Positions 15,741 through 23,191 are shown, counted from the first letter of the stretch. The stretch is DNA of 64,000 bases from Mesorhizobium sp. NZP2298 (GCF_013170825.1 NZ_CP033365.1:7272817-7336816), one strand, 5' to 3'. Made by a program: numbers and translations. Notes: generated from the sequence alone by a model not told the origin.

Positions 15741-15946
15741 GCCCAAGACTCCACCTTGTAGACGCTGTACGTAGTGCGGAAGACAAGGCCGTCCTCCTGT
15801 GCCTTAAGGCGGCTGGTCGTGATGACGTCGCCGTCCATAAAGCGCCCCTTGGTGTCGCCATACACCTCGCCGCGCAGGCAAGGGCAGCGCGGGTCGCCGT
15901 CAAAGATCATGCGCGCGTTGCGCAGAGTTCCATGGATTGCAGTCAT
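15737..15946 (-). CDS. Small beta-rich phage protein
   Basis: A 69-residue protein beginning MTAIHGTLRNARMIF, with a D-G-D-P-R-C-P-C-L-R-G-E-V-Y-G segment and alternating strands. The start at 15946 has AAGGAGGG four bases ahead, and a hairpin (15959-15986) sits directly before this site. It overlaps the 44-residue membrane protein gene. Function unknown. Confidence 0.65.
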   Translation of the reverse strand: MTAIHGTLRNARMIFDGDPRCPCLRGEVYGDTKGRFMDGDVITTSRLKAQEDGLVFRTTYSVYKVESWA

Positions 15947-15958
15947 AAGTCCCTCCTT

Positions 15959-15986
15959 CTTATTGCCGAGCGCTGCCGGCAATAAG
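15959..15986 (-). promoter_or_regulatory. Hairpin directly upstream of a ribosome-binding site
   Basis: CTTATTGCCG (15959-15968) pairs perfectly with CGGCAATAAG (15977-15986) around an 8-base loop. On the transcript it ends right before the AAGGAGGG of the next gene. It could stop transcription partly, protect the message or control access of ribosomes. Confidence 0.5.
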
Positions 15987-16013
15987 TGATTGGTGGTTGC
16001 GGTGTGTGTGTGG

Positions 16014-16925
16014 TTATGCGGCAACCAAGTCGGTGACGGGAAGAACGAAGCTTCCGCCGCCACCCATGATGAGGTTGGCGTTCTGCTTGTCGATACCCGT
16101 TACGCGCGCAGGCACTTTAAGGGTCACGTAGTCACCGACCTTAATCGGCTCTTCGATGCTGGCACCTTCAAGCCTCTCAAGCCGCCGCACGATGTCAGCC
16201 ATCGTGATCTCTTCCGACTTCGCAGTGGTTGTTGCGGGAGCAACAGCCACGATGGGCGAAACGCCACGCAGCGGAACGCTGTCGGACCATTCGGCAATGA
16301 GGTCGAGATTGGTGTGTTCGTAGTTGGTGCCGTCAAGCCTGAAGATAAATCCAGTCTTGCAGCCATCGTGACATCCGCCAGGAATGTCACCTTGCCACGG
16401 GAACTCCTTCGTTCCGACGTTGCGCCATTCCATAGGCCCGACCTTGCGACCGTCGCGCGTCTTGTAATGGCGGCCAGCGACAATCTTCAGACCGGCACGC
16501 CCGCCATACTCGTCGGCCAGATTGTCGACTTCGGCTGCGGCGCAGGAGGTGACGTTGGTGGGGATGAGTTCGACTTCATCGTTGTAGTAGGACCATAGCT
16601 TTCCAGTGACGCCATCGTCCTCTACAGAGAGGACAGTATCGGCGTCTCCTGCATTTGCTCCGTGGCATGATCTGCTATCTTTGCCATCCTTCACCACCCG
16701 CACCTTGTCGCCGACGGCGAACTTGGGGGCGGAACCGGCGCGGACAACCGACTCAAGATAGGCTCGACCCTCTCGCGAAAGCTCGCCTTTCTCGTTTTGC
16801 TTTTCCCAGAAGCCATGCCCTTGCGGCGTCCATTCCCACACGAAGGCAGACGACAATCTGCTTCCGCCAAGCGCCTCAATGGCTTGCTCAACGGTAGGTT
16901 CCTTGTGCTCAACATGCATATTCAT
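16014..16925 (-). CDS. Phage protein with two SH3-like beta domains
   Basis: A 303-residue protein with two stretches of the V-G-D-x-V type seen in SH3/KOW-like barrels: FAVGDKVRVVKDGKD around residue 69 and IKVGDYVTLKVPARVTGID near residue 262. A central part has a YKTRDGRKVGPMEW beta segment. The start has AGGAGGG upstream and overlaps the previous gene by ATGA. The early location suggests a host-takeover or nucleic-acid role, but none is shown. Confidence 0.65.
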   Translation of the reverse strand: MNMHVEHKEPTVEQAIEALGGSRLSSAFVWEWTPQGHGFWEKQNEKGELSREGRAYLESVVRAGSAPKFAVGDKVRVVKDGKDSRSCHGANAGDADTVLSVEDDGVTGKLWSYYNDEVELIPTNVTSCAAAEVDNLADEYGGRAGLKIVAGRHYKTRDGRKVGPMEWRNVGTKEFPWQGDIPGGCHDGCKTGFIFRLDGTNYEHTNLDLIAEWSDSVPLRGVSPIVAVAPATTTAKSEEITMADIVRRLERLEGASIEEPIKVGDYVTLKVPARVTGIDKQNANLIMGGGGSFVLPVTDLVAA

Positions 16926-17131
16926 CCAACCCTCCTAAAATCCACAACGTTGTCCAAAGCCTCACGGCCGTCGAATGAAATCTCACTGGCCGTGAACTCG
17001 CGCTCTTGCGGGCTGCCAACCGCGTCCATGTAGCGGACGGTAAAGCGGTCCATGCGGTCGATGTAGCTGCTCTTGCCGACCAGCATGCCGTCAAGCGTTG
17101 TGCCGACTAGTCTAACGCGCGAGCCGATCAT
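16922..17131 (-). CDS. Small beta-rich phage protein
   Basis: A 69-residue protein (MIGSRVRLVGTTLDGML...) with an SH3-like strand pattern. It overlaps both neighbouring genes by ATGA-type junctions. It and the next two upstream genes form a block of very small early proteins. No family recognised. Confidence 0.6.
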   Translation of the reverse strand: MIGSRVRLVGTTLDGMLVGKSSYIDRMDRFTVRYMDAVGSPQEREFTASEISFDGREALDNVVDFRRVG

Positions 17132-17310
17132 ATGCCGCCTCCGTCTGCCACCGTGACCGCCTCGATAATTTCGGGCGGTATCCAGTCCTGCTTCACGTCG
17201 CCTTCCGGCCCATGCTCAACCAAGTAGCCATTGTCGCCCATTTCATCACGGGCAACGACGCGGCCTTCCAACTGCACACGCACCAATGCACCAAGTTCTA
17301 TTTTCTTCAT
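17128..17310 (-). CDS. Small SH3-like phage protein
   Basis: A 60-residue protein (MKKIELGALVRVQLEGRVVA...) whose strand-turn-strand pattern (L-G-A-L-V-R-V, D-N-G-Y-L-V-E-H) resembles a small barrel. Four-base overlaps join it to both neighbours. Function unknown. Confidence 0.6.
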   Translation of the reverse strand: MKKIELGALVRVQLEGRVVARDEMGDNGYLVEHGPEGDVKQDWIPPEIIEAVTVADGGGI

Positions 17311-17552
17311 GCCAACACCCCATGGAGAGTCGTGATCCTCGGCATGCTGATTGGCTGCATTCCGCTCAAACTAGAGCAGCCGCCATTGTGCGCGCCGTAG
17401 CGGACAACCGTAGCGGCTGTCTCTTTCACTACGCGCTCGACATCGCCACAGAAGTTTCGGATGTAGCCGACCGATAGCCCCGTTTGCTCGGCTATGCGGT
17501 CAAAGGAAGTCCCCGCTGCCCGCATTGCGCGGGCACGCTCTTGACGTTTCAT
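17307..17552 (-). CDS. Helix-turn-helix protein, first gene of the leftward operon
   Basis: An 81-residue protein with an N-terminal helix-turn-helix of the resolvase/HTH-7 look (RAAGTSFDRIAEQTGLSVGYIRNF). The C-terminal half looks unstructured. It is the first gene after the leftward promoter at 17632-17660, the position of an early regulator such as Cro or an antiterminator in lambdoid phages. It has AAGGA upstream of its ATG. DNA binding is inferred, target unknown. Confidence 0.7.
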   Translation of the reverse strand: MKRQERARAMRAAGTSFDRIAEQTGLSVGYIRNFCGDVERVVKETAATVVRYGAHNGGCSSLSGMQPISMPRITTLHGVLA

Positions 17553-17631
17553 GGGCTGTGTCCTTGTTACCTAAGATTTTTACGAGAAGGATGGAACCAG
17601 ACCCAGCGCCGACTCGTTAATCGCAATCCAA

Positions 17632-17660
17632 GGAATAGGCGTTTTCACATTTTTTGTCAA
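17632..17660 (-). promoter_or_regulatory. Leftward early promoter (PL-like)
   Basis: Read on the minus strand, TTGACA (17660-17655) is followed by a 17-bp spacer and TATTCC (17637-17632). The spacer and -10 carry the operator GTGAAAACGCCTA. It lies 80 bp ahead of the first leftward gene. The arrangement mirrors the rightward promoter at 18524. Confidence 0.75.
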
Positions 17661-17682
17661 GTTCGAATTGTGTAGACGCCTA
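17636..17682. promoter_or_regulatory. CI operators OL1 and OL2 (inferred)
   Basis: Two copies of the TAGGCGT-N3-C-R-C operator: TAGGCGTTTTCAC at 17636-17648 and, on the other strand, TAGGCGTCTACAC spanning 17682-17670. The second forms a 6-bp palindrome (GTGTAG/CTACAC, 17670-17685). The first overlaps the -10 region of the leftward promoter. Repressor binding is inferred from recurrence and position. Confidence 0.7.
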
Positions 17683-17733
17683 CACGCAACGTTCTACTAA
17701 CGTCTCGTCTGGCAGGTTAACAAAGAATTAAAC

Positions 17734-17769
17734 TAGGCGTTGACGCAAGCTCAAAATAGGCGTAAGCGC
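17734..17769. promoter_or_regulatory. CI operators at the repressor's own promoter
   Basis: TAGGCGTTGACGC (17734-17746) and TAGGCGTAAGCGC (17757-17769) lie 30-65 bp upstream of the repressor start. A possible promoter, TTGACG (17740-17745) with 17-bp spacing to TAAGCG, is embedded in both sites. Autoregulation of the repressor is the likely role. Confidence 0.6.
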
Positions 17770-17798
17770 ATTCCATTGATTCGCGAGGGAACATTTTT

Positions 17799-18479
17799 AT
17801 GGACGCCGTTGAAGACACCGTGGGCTCGCGCATTCGTGCGGCAAGAAAAGCCAAGGGGCTTACTCAGAAGCAGCTTGCCAAGCAGATTCCAACGGACGAG
17901 TCTTCTATATCCAGGTGGGAGCGCGATGAACAGGGAATCACGCTTGATAATGCCGTTGCCCTGGCTGGCGTTCTCGGCGTGTCGGTTCAATACCTGCAGA
18001 CCGGCGACGAGGTTGTCCCGGTCGGCAATAAAAACATGCGCCTGATTCGTGTCGTTGGAGAGGTGCAGGCCGGCGTCTGGCGGGAAGCGATTGAGTGGGC
18101 GCCTGACGATCAGGACGAAATCCCCGTAATCACACCGCCAGAATACCGCAATCTGGTCATGAGCGCCTACGTGGTTCGCGGGCCGTCGATGAACATGTAC
18201 TATCCATCAGGAACGCACGTCATCGTGGCGTCTACCATCGCCAATGGCATCTCTCCTAAGAACGGCAGCAAGGTCTTGGTCTCGAGGCTGAACAAGGACG
18301 GGCTGTATGAGGCGACGTTGAAAGAGTACGTAATTGACAAGGACGGCAAGGTCTGGCTCTGGCCGCGCTCAACGGATCCGCAGTTTCAAGAGCCGATCGC
18401 CTACAAGAATGGTGACACGGAAGAAGTGACAATCACCGGGATCGTGGCCCTGTCGCAGATCACAGAGTCTTTGTTTTAG
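17799..18479 (+). CDS. CI/LexA-type phage repressor (HTH plus S24 peptidase)
   Basis: A 226-residue repressor with an N-terminal XRE-type helix-turn-helix (residues 10-60, LTQKQLAKQIPTDESSISRW) and a C-terminal S24 self-cleavage domain. The cleavage site is Ala91-Gly92 (EVQAGVW), the nucleophile Ser130 (V-R-G-P-S-M) and the general base Lys175 (ATLKEY). All residues needed for RecA-stimulated autocleavage are present, so the prophage should be SOS-inducible. Start: ATG at 17799 with GAGGGA eight bases ahead. It lies between two sets of matching operators. Spacing and operator identity argue that it controls both early operons. Confidence 0.93.
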   Translation: MDAVEDTVGSRIRAARKAKGLTQKQLAKQIPTDESSISRWERDEQGITLDNAVALAGVLGVSVQYLQTGDEVVPVGNKNMRLIRVVGEVQAGVWREAIEWAPDDQDEIPVITPPEYRNLVMSAYVVRGPSMNMYYPSGTHVIVASTIANGISPKNGSKVLVSRLNKDGLYEATLKEYVIDKDGKVWLWPRSTDPQFQEPIAYKNGDTEEVTITGIVALSQITESLF

Positions 18480-18487
18480 GTTTCAGG

Positions 18488-18521
18488 AAAATGCGCGGCG
18501 CTAGGCGTTTGCGCATTTTTT
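18488..18521 (+). terminator. Terminator of the repressor gene, with embedded operator
   Basis: AAAATGCGC (18488-18496) pairs with GCGCATTTT (18511-18519) and T residues continue to 18521. The loop overlaps an operator copy (18502-18514). It ends repressor transcription just before the rightward promoter. Confidence 0.7.
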
Positions 18522-18548
18522 GTTTGACATAACTTGTGAAAACGCCTA
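18502..18548. promoter_or_regulatory. CI operators OR1 and OR2 (inferred)
   Basis: TAGGCGTTTGCGC (18502-18514, plus strand) and TAGGCGTTTTCAC on the minus strand (18548-18536) flank the -35 and cover the spacer/-10 of the rightward promoter. The second is identical to the copy at the leftward promoter. Confidence 0.7.
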
Positions 18549-18552
18549 GTGT
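18524..18552 (+). promoter_or_regulatory. Rightward early promoter (PR-like)
   Basis: TTGACA (18524-18529), 17-bp spacer, TAGTGT (18547-18552), about 50 bp before the first rightward gene. The spacer carries the same GTGAAAACGCCTA operator at the same position as in the leftward promoter. Confidence 0.75.
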
Positions 18553-18602
18553 GATTCCTGTAGCCGCCACGTGCGGCCTGGCTCCTGAAGGGAGTTACGG
18601 GA

Positions 18603-18809
18603 ATGTTTAAACGCGCCAAGATCGTCATGGAGTTCGAGGTAGATCTCGACATGCTGCCCGGCTGGGGTCACACGACCGGCGACTGGGTTGACCTAATCAA
18701 CCGCAATTTCCTGCTCCAGACTCATTACAACGCCGAAAGCCGCGTCGTCTCCGCTGATGTTGGACCCTCAAAAAGGGCCGTTGCACTTGCTACACAGGTG
18801 CAATCATGA
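18603..18809 (+). CDS. Small phage protein, first gene of the rightward operon
   Basis: A 68-residue protein (MFKRAKIVMEFEVDLDMLPG...) with a beta-rich start and a short helix. Its ATG has GGGAG eight bases ahead and is the first after the rightward promoter. It overlaps the next gene by 4 bp. Position is that of cro in lambda, but no helix-turn-helix is visible and no family is recognised. Confidence 0.65.
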   Translation: MFKRAKIVMEFEVDLDMLPGWGHTTGDWVDLINRNFLLQTHYNAESRVVSADVGPSKRAVALATQVQS

Positions 18810-18991
18810 ACCTCCAAGTCACCACACGCCACGACCCGCGCCGTTCCATCCTCGTCAACGGCGCAGCGTATCGCCGCGAGATGAGCCGCAAGATTGAGCC
18901 AGCGGTATCGTTTGAGCAGGCTCTGCTTATGGGCATCTGCATCGCCTGCTTCGTGGCTGGCGTTCTCTGTCTTGCTGTTGGCCTCTCCTAA
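18806..18991 (+). CDS. Small membrane protein
   Basis: A 61-residue protein with a basic N-terminal half and one predicted C-terminal membrane helix (LLMGICIACFVAGVLCLAVG). It overlaps both neighbours. Early-expressed phage membrane peptides can serve in exclusion or host control; nothing here shows which. Confidence 0.6.
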   Translation: MNLQVTTRHDPRRSILVNGAAYRREMSRKIEPAVSFEQALLMGICIACFVAGVLCLAVGLS

Positions 18992-19191
18992 TGGCCAACA
19001 TAATCGAAACCATCAACAGCGCCGATCGCATTGCCAATCTTTGGCGTACAGGCACTGTCGCTGCGCTGTCCGCACAGGAGCGGCTCACCGACTTGGGGTT
19101 CTATGCCGTAGATGTCGGCGAGCGTCACATCGTTGGCTGGTTTAACGGTCACCGGTTTGAGATGCCTGCCGCACAGGCGTTGCCAGTTTGA
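18991..19191 (+). CDS. Small phage hypothetical protein
   Basis: A 66-residue protein (MANIIETINSADRIANLWRT...) with two helices followed by strands around FYAVDVGERHIVGWFNGHRF. It shares one base with the previous stop and precedes the RNA repair pair by 11 bp. No family recognised. Confidence 0.6.
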   Translation: MANIIETINSADRIANLWRTGTVAALSAQERLTDLGFYAVDVGERHIVGWFNGHRFEMPAAQALPV

Positions 19192-19202
19192 GGGGGGATA
19201 AC

Positions 19203-20138
19203 ATGTTCGTCATATTCGATCTTGACGGCACGCTTGCCGACATCAACCATCGTGTGCACTTCGTCCGCAACGGCAAGCGCGACTGGAAATCGTTCTTCGC
19301 GGCGTGCGTTGACGACATGCCGAACGTCGAGGTTGTCGACACGCTTAAGGCGCACGTCGCCGCAGGCCATGCAGTGCGCATCTGGTCGGCACGTAGCGAC
19401 GTGGTGCGCACTGAGACCGAAGCCTGGCTCGCAGCGTACGGCATCGACCCTTGGCGCTTGCAGCATATGCGCGCCGACGGAGACAGCACACCGGACGTCG
19501 AACTTAAACGCTACTGGCTGTCGCAAGAACACATCAAGCCTGACCTGATTTACGACGACCGTCAGCGCGTGGTCGACATGTGGCGCGCGGAAGGCATTCC
19601 GTGCTTTCAGGTTTGCGCAAACTGGGAAGAAGAAGGCCGAGTCATTGCGCCAGTTTCGGATGGTCCGCTGCTGACGCTTATGGTTGGACCGTCTGGCGCG
19701 GGCAAGTCGAAGTGGTGCGAGCGGCAGGATGGTGTCCTATCCAGTGACGCGCTCCGCCTTGCCTACACAGGCTCAATCCAAGACCAGTCGCGCAACGAAG
19801 ACGTGTTTGTGGCGCTGCATCGCTTGGCTAAGGCCCGACTGGATTGTGGGCTGCCCGTCATCGTTGATGCGACCAACCTGCGGCGTCGGGATAGACTGGC
19901 CTGCGCGGCATTGGCGCCTGTCGGTTCTTCTGTCCGCTACGTCGTTATCGACCGACCTCTGGCGTTGAAAATCCAGACAGGCGGGTGGCGCAATGACGTC
20001 AAGATCGGCGATAAAACGCTGGTCGAAGTGCATCACGACCGCTTCCGCTCAGCCTTGCGCGATATCCTGGCTGGCGACGGATTGCAGAACGTCAAGGTTG
20101 AAGACCTGCGCCACGTAGATGTGCGGGTGGCGGCATGA
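19203..20138 (+). CDS. Polynucleotide kinase-phosphatase, domain order reversed relative to T4
   Basis: A 311-residue two-domain enzyme. Residues 1-145 are a HAD phosphatase like the C-terminal domain of T4 Pnkp: D6-x-D8-G-T at the start, an R-I-W-S-A-R segment, and Y-D-D-R (117-120) followed by VVDMW. Residues 155-305 are a P-loop kinase like the T4 N-terminal domain: GPSGAGKS at 162-169 and IVDATNLRRRDR further on. The pair removes 2',3'-cyclic or 3'-phosphates and adds 5'-phosphates to RNA ends, preparing them for ligation. The start at 19203 has GAGGGG five bases ahead. It overlaps the RNA ligase gene by 4 bp. Confidence 0.88.
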   Translation: MFVIFDLDGTLADINHRVHFVRNGKRDWKSFFAACVDDMPNVEVVDTLKAHVAAGHAVRIWSARSDVVRTETEAWLAAYGIDPWRLQHMRADGDSTPDVELKRYWLSQEHIKPDLIYDDRQRVVDMWRAEGIPCFQVCANWEEEGRVIAPVSDGPLLTLMVGPSGAGKSKWCERQDGVLSSDALRLAYTGSIQDQSRNEDVFVALHRLAKARLDCGLPVIVDATNLRRRDRLACAALAPVGSSVRYVVIDRPLALKIQTGGWRNDVKIGDKTLVEVHHDRFRSALRDILAGDGLQNVKVEDLRHVDVRVAA

Positions 20139-21250
20139 CCCACTTTCACATCAACCACATCGATGACGTACTGCCGTTCGTTGAGGGTCGCAATGACTTC
20201 GTGATTGCCGACAAATGTGATTACAAGGTCATCGACTACGTCTTTGCCGGCGACGACACCTTCGCGCATCCGGCTCGAGTTGAATGCCGCGGACTCAAGT
20301 TTGCGCCAGACGGATCAATCCTGGCGCGTCCTCTTCACAAGTTCATGAACATCGGCCAGACGCCAGAAACGCAGCCTGACCGCATCGACTTCAGCCTGCC
20401 TCACACGATCATGGAGAAGTTAGACGGATCCATGATCCATCCAGCCATCGTAAATGGCGAAGTAGTGTTCATGACGCGCATGGGTCGCACTGATGTTGCG
20501 CGCAAGGCGGAGCGACATTTGACGCCAGCAATGATTGACGGACTGCGCTACAATATGAGCAATGGCATCACGCCAATATTTGAGTGGACCGCGCCAGACA
20601 ATCGCATCGTCGTTCGCTATGAGAAGTCGGCGCTGACACTATTGGCTGCCCGCTACAACACGACCGGCTCCTATCTGCCTGCGTCGTGGCTATGGTCGCT
20701 ATCTCGCTTGATAGGCGTCCCGCTGGTCACCTATCACAATCCGCAGCACACAGACGCAGCAGACTTCCTTGCCTACGCGCGAGCAATCCAAGGCGCGGAA
20801 GGCTTCGTCGTAAAATTCGACAACGGACTATGGGTCAAGGCCAAGGGCGACGACTATGTCTTGAAGCACAGGGCAAAGGACTCCATCCTGCAGGAAAAGA
20901 ACATCCTGGCACTAGTCCTTAGCGGCGGTCTGGACGATGTCTTGCCGCTGCTTGACGCGCCAGACGCAGACGCGGCCAGCGCATACGACGCAAGCGTAGA
21001 GGCCGGCGTGCGGCGGACGGCATCTGTAGTGACCGACATTGTCGCCCAAGGCGCATCAATGACGCAGAAGGATTTCGCGCTTGGTGTTGCGCTTAAGCTT
21101 GACGGACCATTGCGCACGCTAGCCTTTCAGGTGCGTTCTGGACAATCGCCAACCGAGTGCATCCGCGCTCGTATCGCTGCCAACTGCAATTCCTCTGCGC
21201 AAGTTGAGGAATGTCGACCGCTTCACAACGCAACATGGAGACTATCATGA
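20135..21250 (+). CDS. T4 Rnl1-like RNA ligase
   Basis: A 371-residue RNA ligase. The nucleotidyl-transferase motif I is K95-L-D-G98, preceded by E-C-R-G-L-K-F and L-H-K-F-M-N typical of the family. Motif III region FEWTAPDNRIV is at 149-159, motif IV E-G-F-V-V-K-F at 222-228 and motif V K-A-K-G-D-D-Y-V at 235-242. The segment around 149-180 closely parallels T4 Rnl1 as I recall it. Together with the overlapping kinase-phosphatase it makes a complete RNA repair pair, in T4 used to rejoin tRNA cut by the host PrrC anticodon nuclease. It lies early in the rightward operon, so it should be made on induction or infection. Confidence 0.9.
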   Translation: MTHFHINHIDDVLPFVEGRNDFVIADKCDYKVIDYVFAGDDTFAHPARVECRGLKFAPDGSILARPLHKFMNIGQTPETQPDRIDFSLPHTIMEKLDGSMIHPAIVNGEVVFMTRMGRTDVARKAERHLTPAMIDGLRYNMSNGITPIFEWTAPDNRIVVRYEKSALTLLAARYNTTGSYLPASWLWSLSRLIGVPLVTYHNPQHTDAADFLAYARAIQGAEGFVVKFDNGLWVKAKGDDYVLKHRAKDSILQEKNILALVLSGGLDDVLPLLDAPDADAASAYDASVEAGVRRTASVVTDIVAQGASMTQKDFALGVALKLDGPLRTLAFQVRSGQSPTECIRARIAANCNSSAQVEECRPLHNATWRLS

Positions 21251-21432
21251 ACGACGATTATAACGGCGTTGGCCCTTACGTCGAAGGCGGCAACTTCAAC
21301 ATCATTGCCGACGATATCGACCCGCAGACAGCGCGTAACATCGCCAACTACTACGGCGCCAAGGGCGAAGTCTGGTCGGCTGGCATGGCGCGTAGGTTGC
21401 GGGTTGCGGCGAATGATGCCAGCCATGGATGA
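21247..21432 (+). CDS. Small phage hypothetical protein
   Basis: A 61-residue acidic protein (MNDDYNGVGPYVEGG...) that begins inside the RNA ligase stop codon (ATGA). It has a short alpha/beta pattern and ends in ANDASHG. A longer reading starting at 21211 is in frame but lies inside the ligase gene. No family recognised. Confidence 0.6.
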   Translation: MNDDYNGVGPYVEGGNFNIIADDIDPQTARNIANYYGAKGEVWSAGMARRLRVAANDASHG

Positions 21433-21928
21433 GAAGCTCGATGTCGACGCGCTCGCTCAAGAAATCCGCCGCGTAGATGGCGGTCACAATCTTGGCGCTA
21501 GCCAGCTCGCAGAAGCTTTGATGCCGTTTCTCCGCGCCTCCCTCAAGGCTTCGCAGGAAGCGGAGGTGGTGAATGCACTGTCCGATATCGCGACAGAACG
21601 TAGCCGCCAGGTGGAGTCCGAAGGCTGGACGCCCGAGCATGATGACAAGCACAAAGACGGCGAGATGGCGCGCGCAGCGGGCATCTATGCGCTGATCGCC
21701 GGAAGCAATCTCACTAATTACCGGAACGCAACTGGCGGCTATAATCTCGGAACGATCCTTGGCGGCCTCATGGACCACTATTGGCCGTGGGATAAGTCGT
21801 GGTTCAAGCCAACGTCCCGCCGACGCGATCTCGTCAAGGCCGGCGCCCTCATCGTCGCTGAAATCGAGCGCCTTGACCGTCTCTCCACCCCACAACCATC
21901 ACCATATGCAGACGGAGACGCAGCATGA
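21425..21928 (+). CDS. Phage protein of the EREGWTPEHDD type
   Basis: A 167-residue protein with a core often seen in phages of alphaproteobacteria: I-A-T-E-R-S-R-Q-V-E-S-E-G-W-T-P-E-H-D-D near residue 60 and a W-P-W-D-x-S-W-F-K-P segment near 125, ending in a D-L-V-K-A-G-A-L helix. The conserved His-Asp pair suggests a metal-dependent activity, but no function is established. An earlier start (21416) is possible. It overlaps the next gene by 4 bp. Confidence 0.68.
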   Translation: MDEKLDVDALAQEIRRVDGGHNLGASQLAEALMPFLRASLKASQEAEVVNALSDIATERSRQVESEGWTPEHDDKHKDGEMARAAGIYALIAGSNLTNYRNATGGYNLGTILGGLMDHYWPWDKSWFKPTSRRRDLVKAGALIVAEIERLDRLSTPQPSPYADGDAA

Positions 21929-22638
21929 GCCCCTCCGGTAAGATATCTGAGGCGATGGTCGAGGCGTGCACTTGGCTGGAGGCTCTAGTTGCTGAGGCGT
22001 TGCCAGGGGCAGAAGCCAGCACGCATGAAGTCGTTATCACCATCACGAAACTGAAAGCTGCGATCGCCGCTCTATCGGTACCCGCTCCAGGCACGGACAA
22101 ATGGCTCGGCGAACTGCTGGCGATCATTCATCGCGACGGCGGCCAGTATCAGGCCACGCATGGCGTCGAGAAGGCCGTAGAGGACGCACATTCGATCCTT
22201 GCCGCGGCATTCTCCACCCCGCAAGCTGGAGATATGGGGGCGGTGAAGGTGCGCGATCTCGAATGGGAGGCTGTGTCACAGGTTGAAGCCCGAGCGCCTG
22301 GCGGGTTTGGAGACGACTACATCTGCTACCGCTCTGGAGCGCAAGTGTGCCTCGATCTGCCAGATGGCAAGACCACTATTCACACCTCGTTCGAAGCCGC
22401 CAAAGCAGCCGCCCAGCAAGATTACGGATCCCGCGTCCTGAGCGCTCTTTCCTCTACCCCTGTGGGGGAGATGGACGGCTGGCAGACAATGGGCAGCGCG
22501 CCACATGCTTGTCATGTGCTAGCGACTCGCTTCGATAGCGAGTTCGGAGAATGGGTCTTTGCCGTCGTCATGAGCCCGCCAAGCCCTCCGTTTACGCATT
22601 GGCGCCCGCTTCCCGCTTCCCCGCAAGGAGGAAGGTGA
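21925..22638 (+). CDS. Mosaic phage protein with DUF551-like C-terminus
   Basis: A 237-residue protein made of three parts: a helical N-terminal third, a middle beta segment followed by A-A-K-A-A-A-Q-Q-D-Y-G-S-R-V, and a C-terminal DUF551-like domain (G-W-Q-T-M-G-S-A-P and F-T-H-W-R-P-L-P). The middle and C-terminal blocks occur in different combinations in phage genomes, so the gene is a mosaic. It overlaps the next gene by 1 bp in TGATG. Function unknown. Confidence 0.7.
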   Translation: MSPSGKISEAMVEACTWLEALVAEALPGAEASTHEVVITITKLKAAIAALSVPAPGTDKWLGELLAIIHRDGGQYQATHGVEKAVEDAHSILAAAFSTPQAGDMGAVKVRDLEWEAVSQVEARAPGGFGDDYICYRSGAQVCLDLPDGKTTIHTSFEAAKAAAQQDYGSRVLSALSSTPVGEMDGWQTMGSAPHACHVLATRFDSEFGEWVFAVVMSPPSPPFTHWRPLPASPQGGR

Positions 22639-22838
22639 TGGCCAAGCTGACCAAGCCGCAAATTGAATTGCTGGCGGACCTTGCAGACACATCATGCTCG
22701 GCTTCTTCAACCTACGCTCCGGCGCGTAAACTCGTTGAGCTTGGGCTTGCCCGGTGGATTGACGGCAAGTACGGGGATTTCTTAGCCATCACCGAATCTG
22801 GCCGCACCGCTCTCGCTTCTGAGGGAGGTGGACGATGA
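22638..22838 (+). CDS. Small winged-helix-like protein
   Basis: A 66-residue protein (MAKLTKPQIELLADLADTSC...) whose helix-helix-wing layout (LVELGLARWIDG and a final I-T-E-S-G-R) resembles a winged helix. The start at 22638 has AAGGAGG nearby; an earlier in-frame start would run inside the previous gene. DNA binding is inferred only. Confidence 0.65.
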   Translation: MAKLTKPQIELLADLADTSCSASSTYAPARKLVELGLARWIDGKYGDFLAITESGRTALASEGGGR

Positions 22839-23191
22839 GCGACGAACCTATAGCTTGGCGCTTCATCAGCAATGCCAAGGGCGCAAAATGGACGGTCCAG
22901 AAGAACTTTCCGACCGAGGTGGCGAAATGGCCTGGCTACACCGTTGAGCCATGCTATTCCGCCGCCGCCCTCGCCGCCAAGGACACAGCCCTAGCGGAGA
23001 TGAGGGCGGAACTGGAGCGGGTGAAGAAGGCGCTGGAGCCGTTTGCTAGAGAAGCCGAAGCCTGGGTCGGTTATGATGACACAGAGCCACTGACCGAGGG
23101 CTGGGGTGGCGGCCCCGCAACGCAGTTGGTTGTCGCGCATCTCCGTGCCGCCGCCCGCGCCGCATCCCAGGATGAGGGAGAAGAGCGGTGA
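22835..23191 (+). CDS. Phage hypothetical protein with coiled coil
   Basis: A 118-residue protein with an N-terminal beta segment (EPIAWRFI) and a coiled-coil helix (residues about 45-70) rich in Ala, Glu and Arg. It overlaps the neighbouring genes by ATGA and GTGA junctions. The E-P-I-A-W-R-F type start is common in phage genes encoded next to DUF551 proteins. Function unknown. Confidence 0.62.
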   Translation: MSDEPIAWRFISNAKGAKWTVQKNFPTEVAKWPGYTVEPCYSAAALAAKDTALAEMRAELERVKKALEPFAREAEAWVGYDDTEPLTEGWGGGPATQLVVAHLRAAARAASQDEGEER

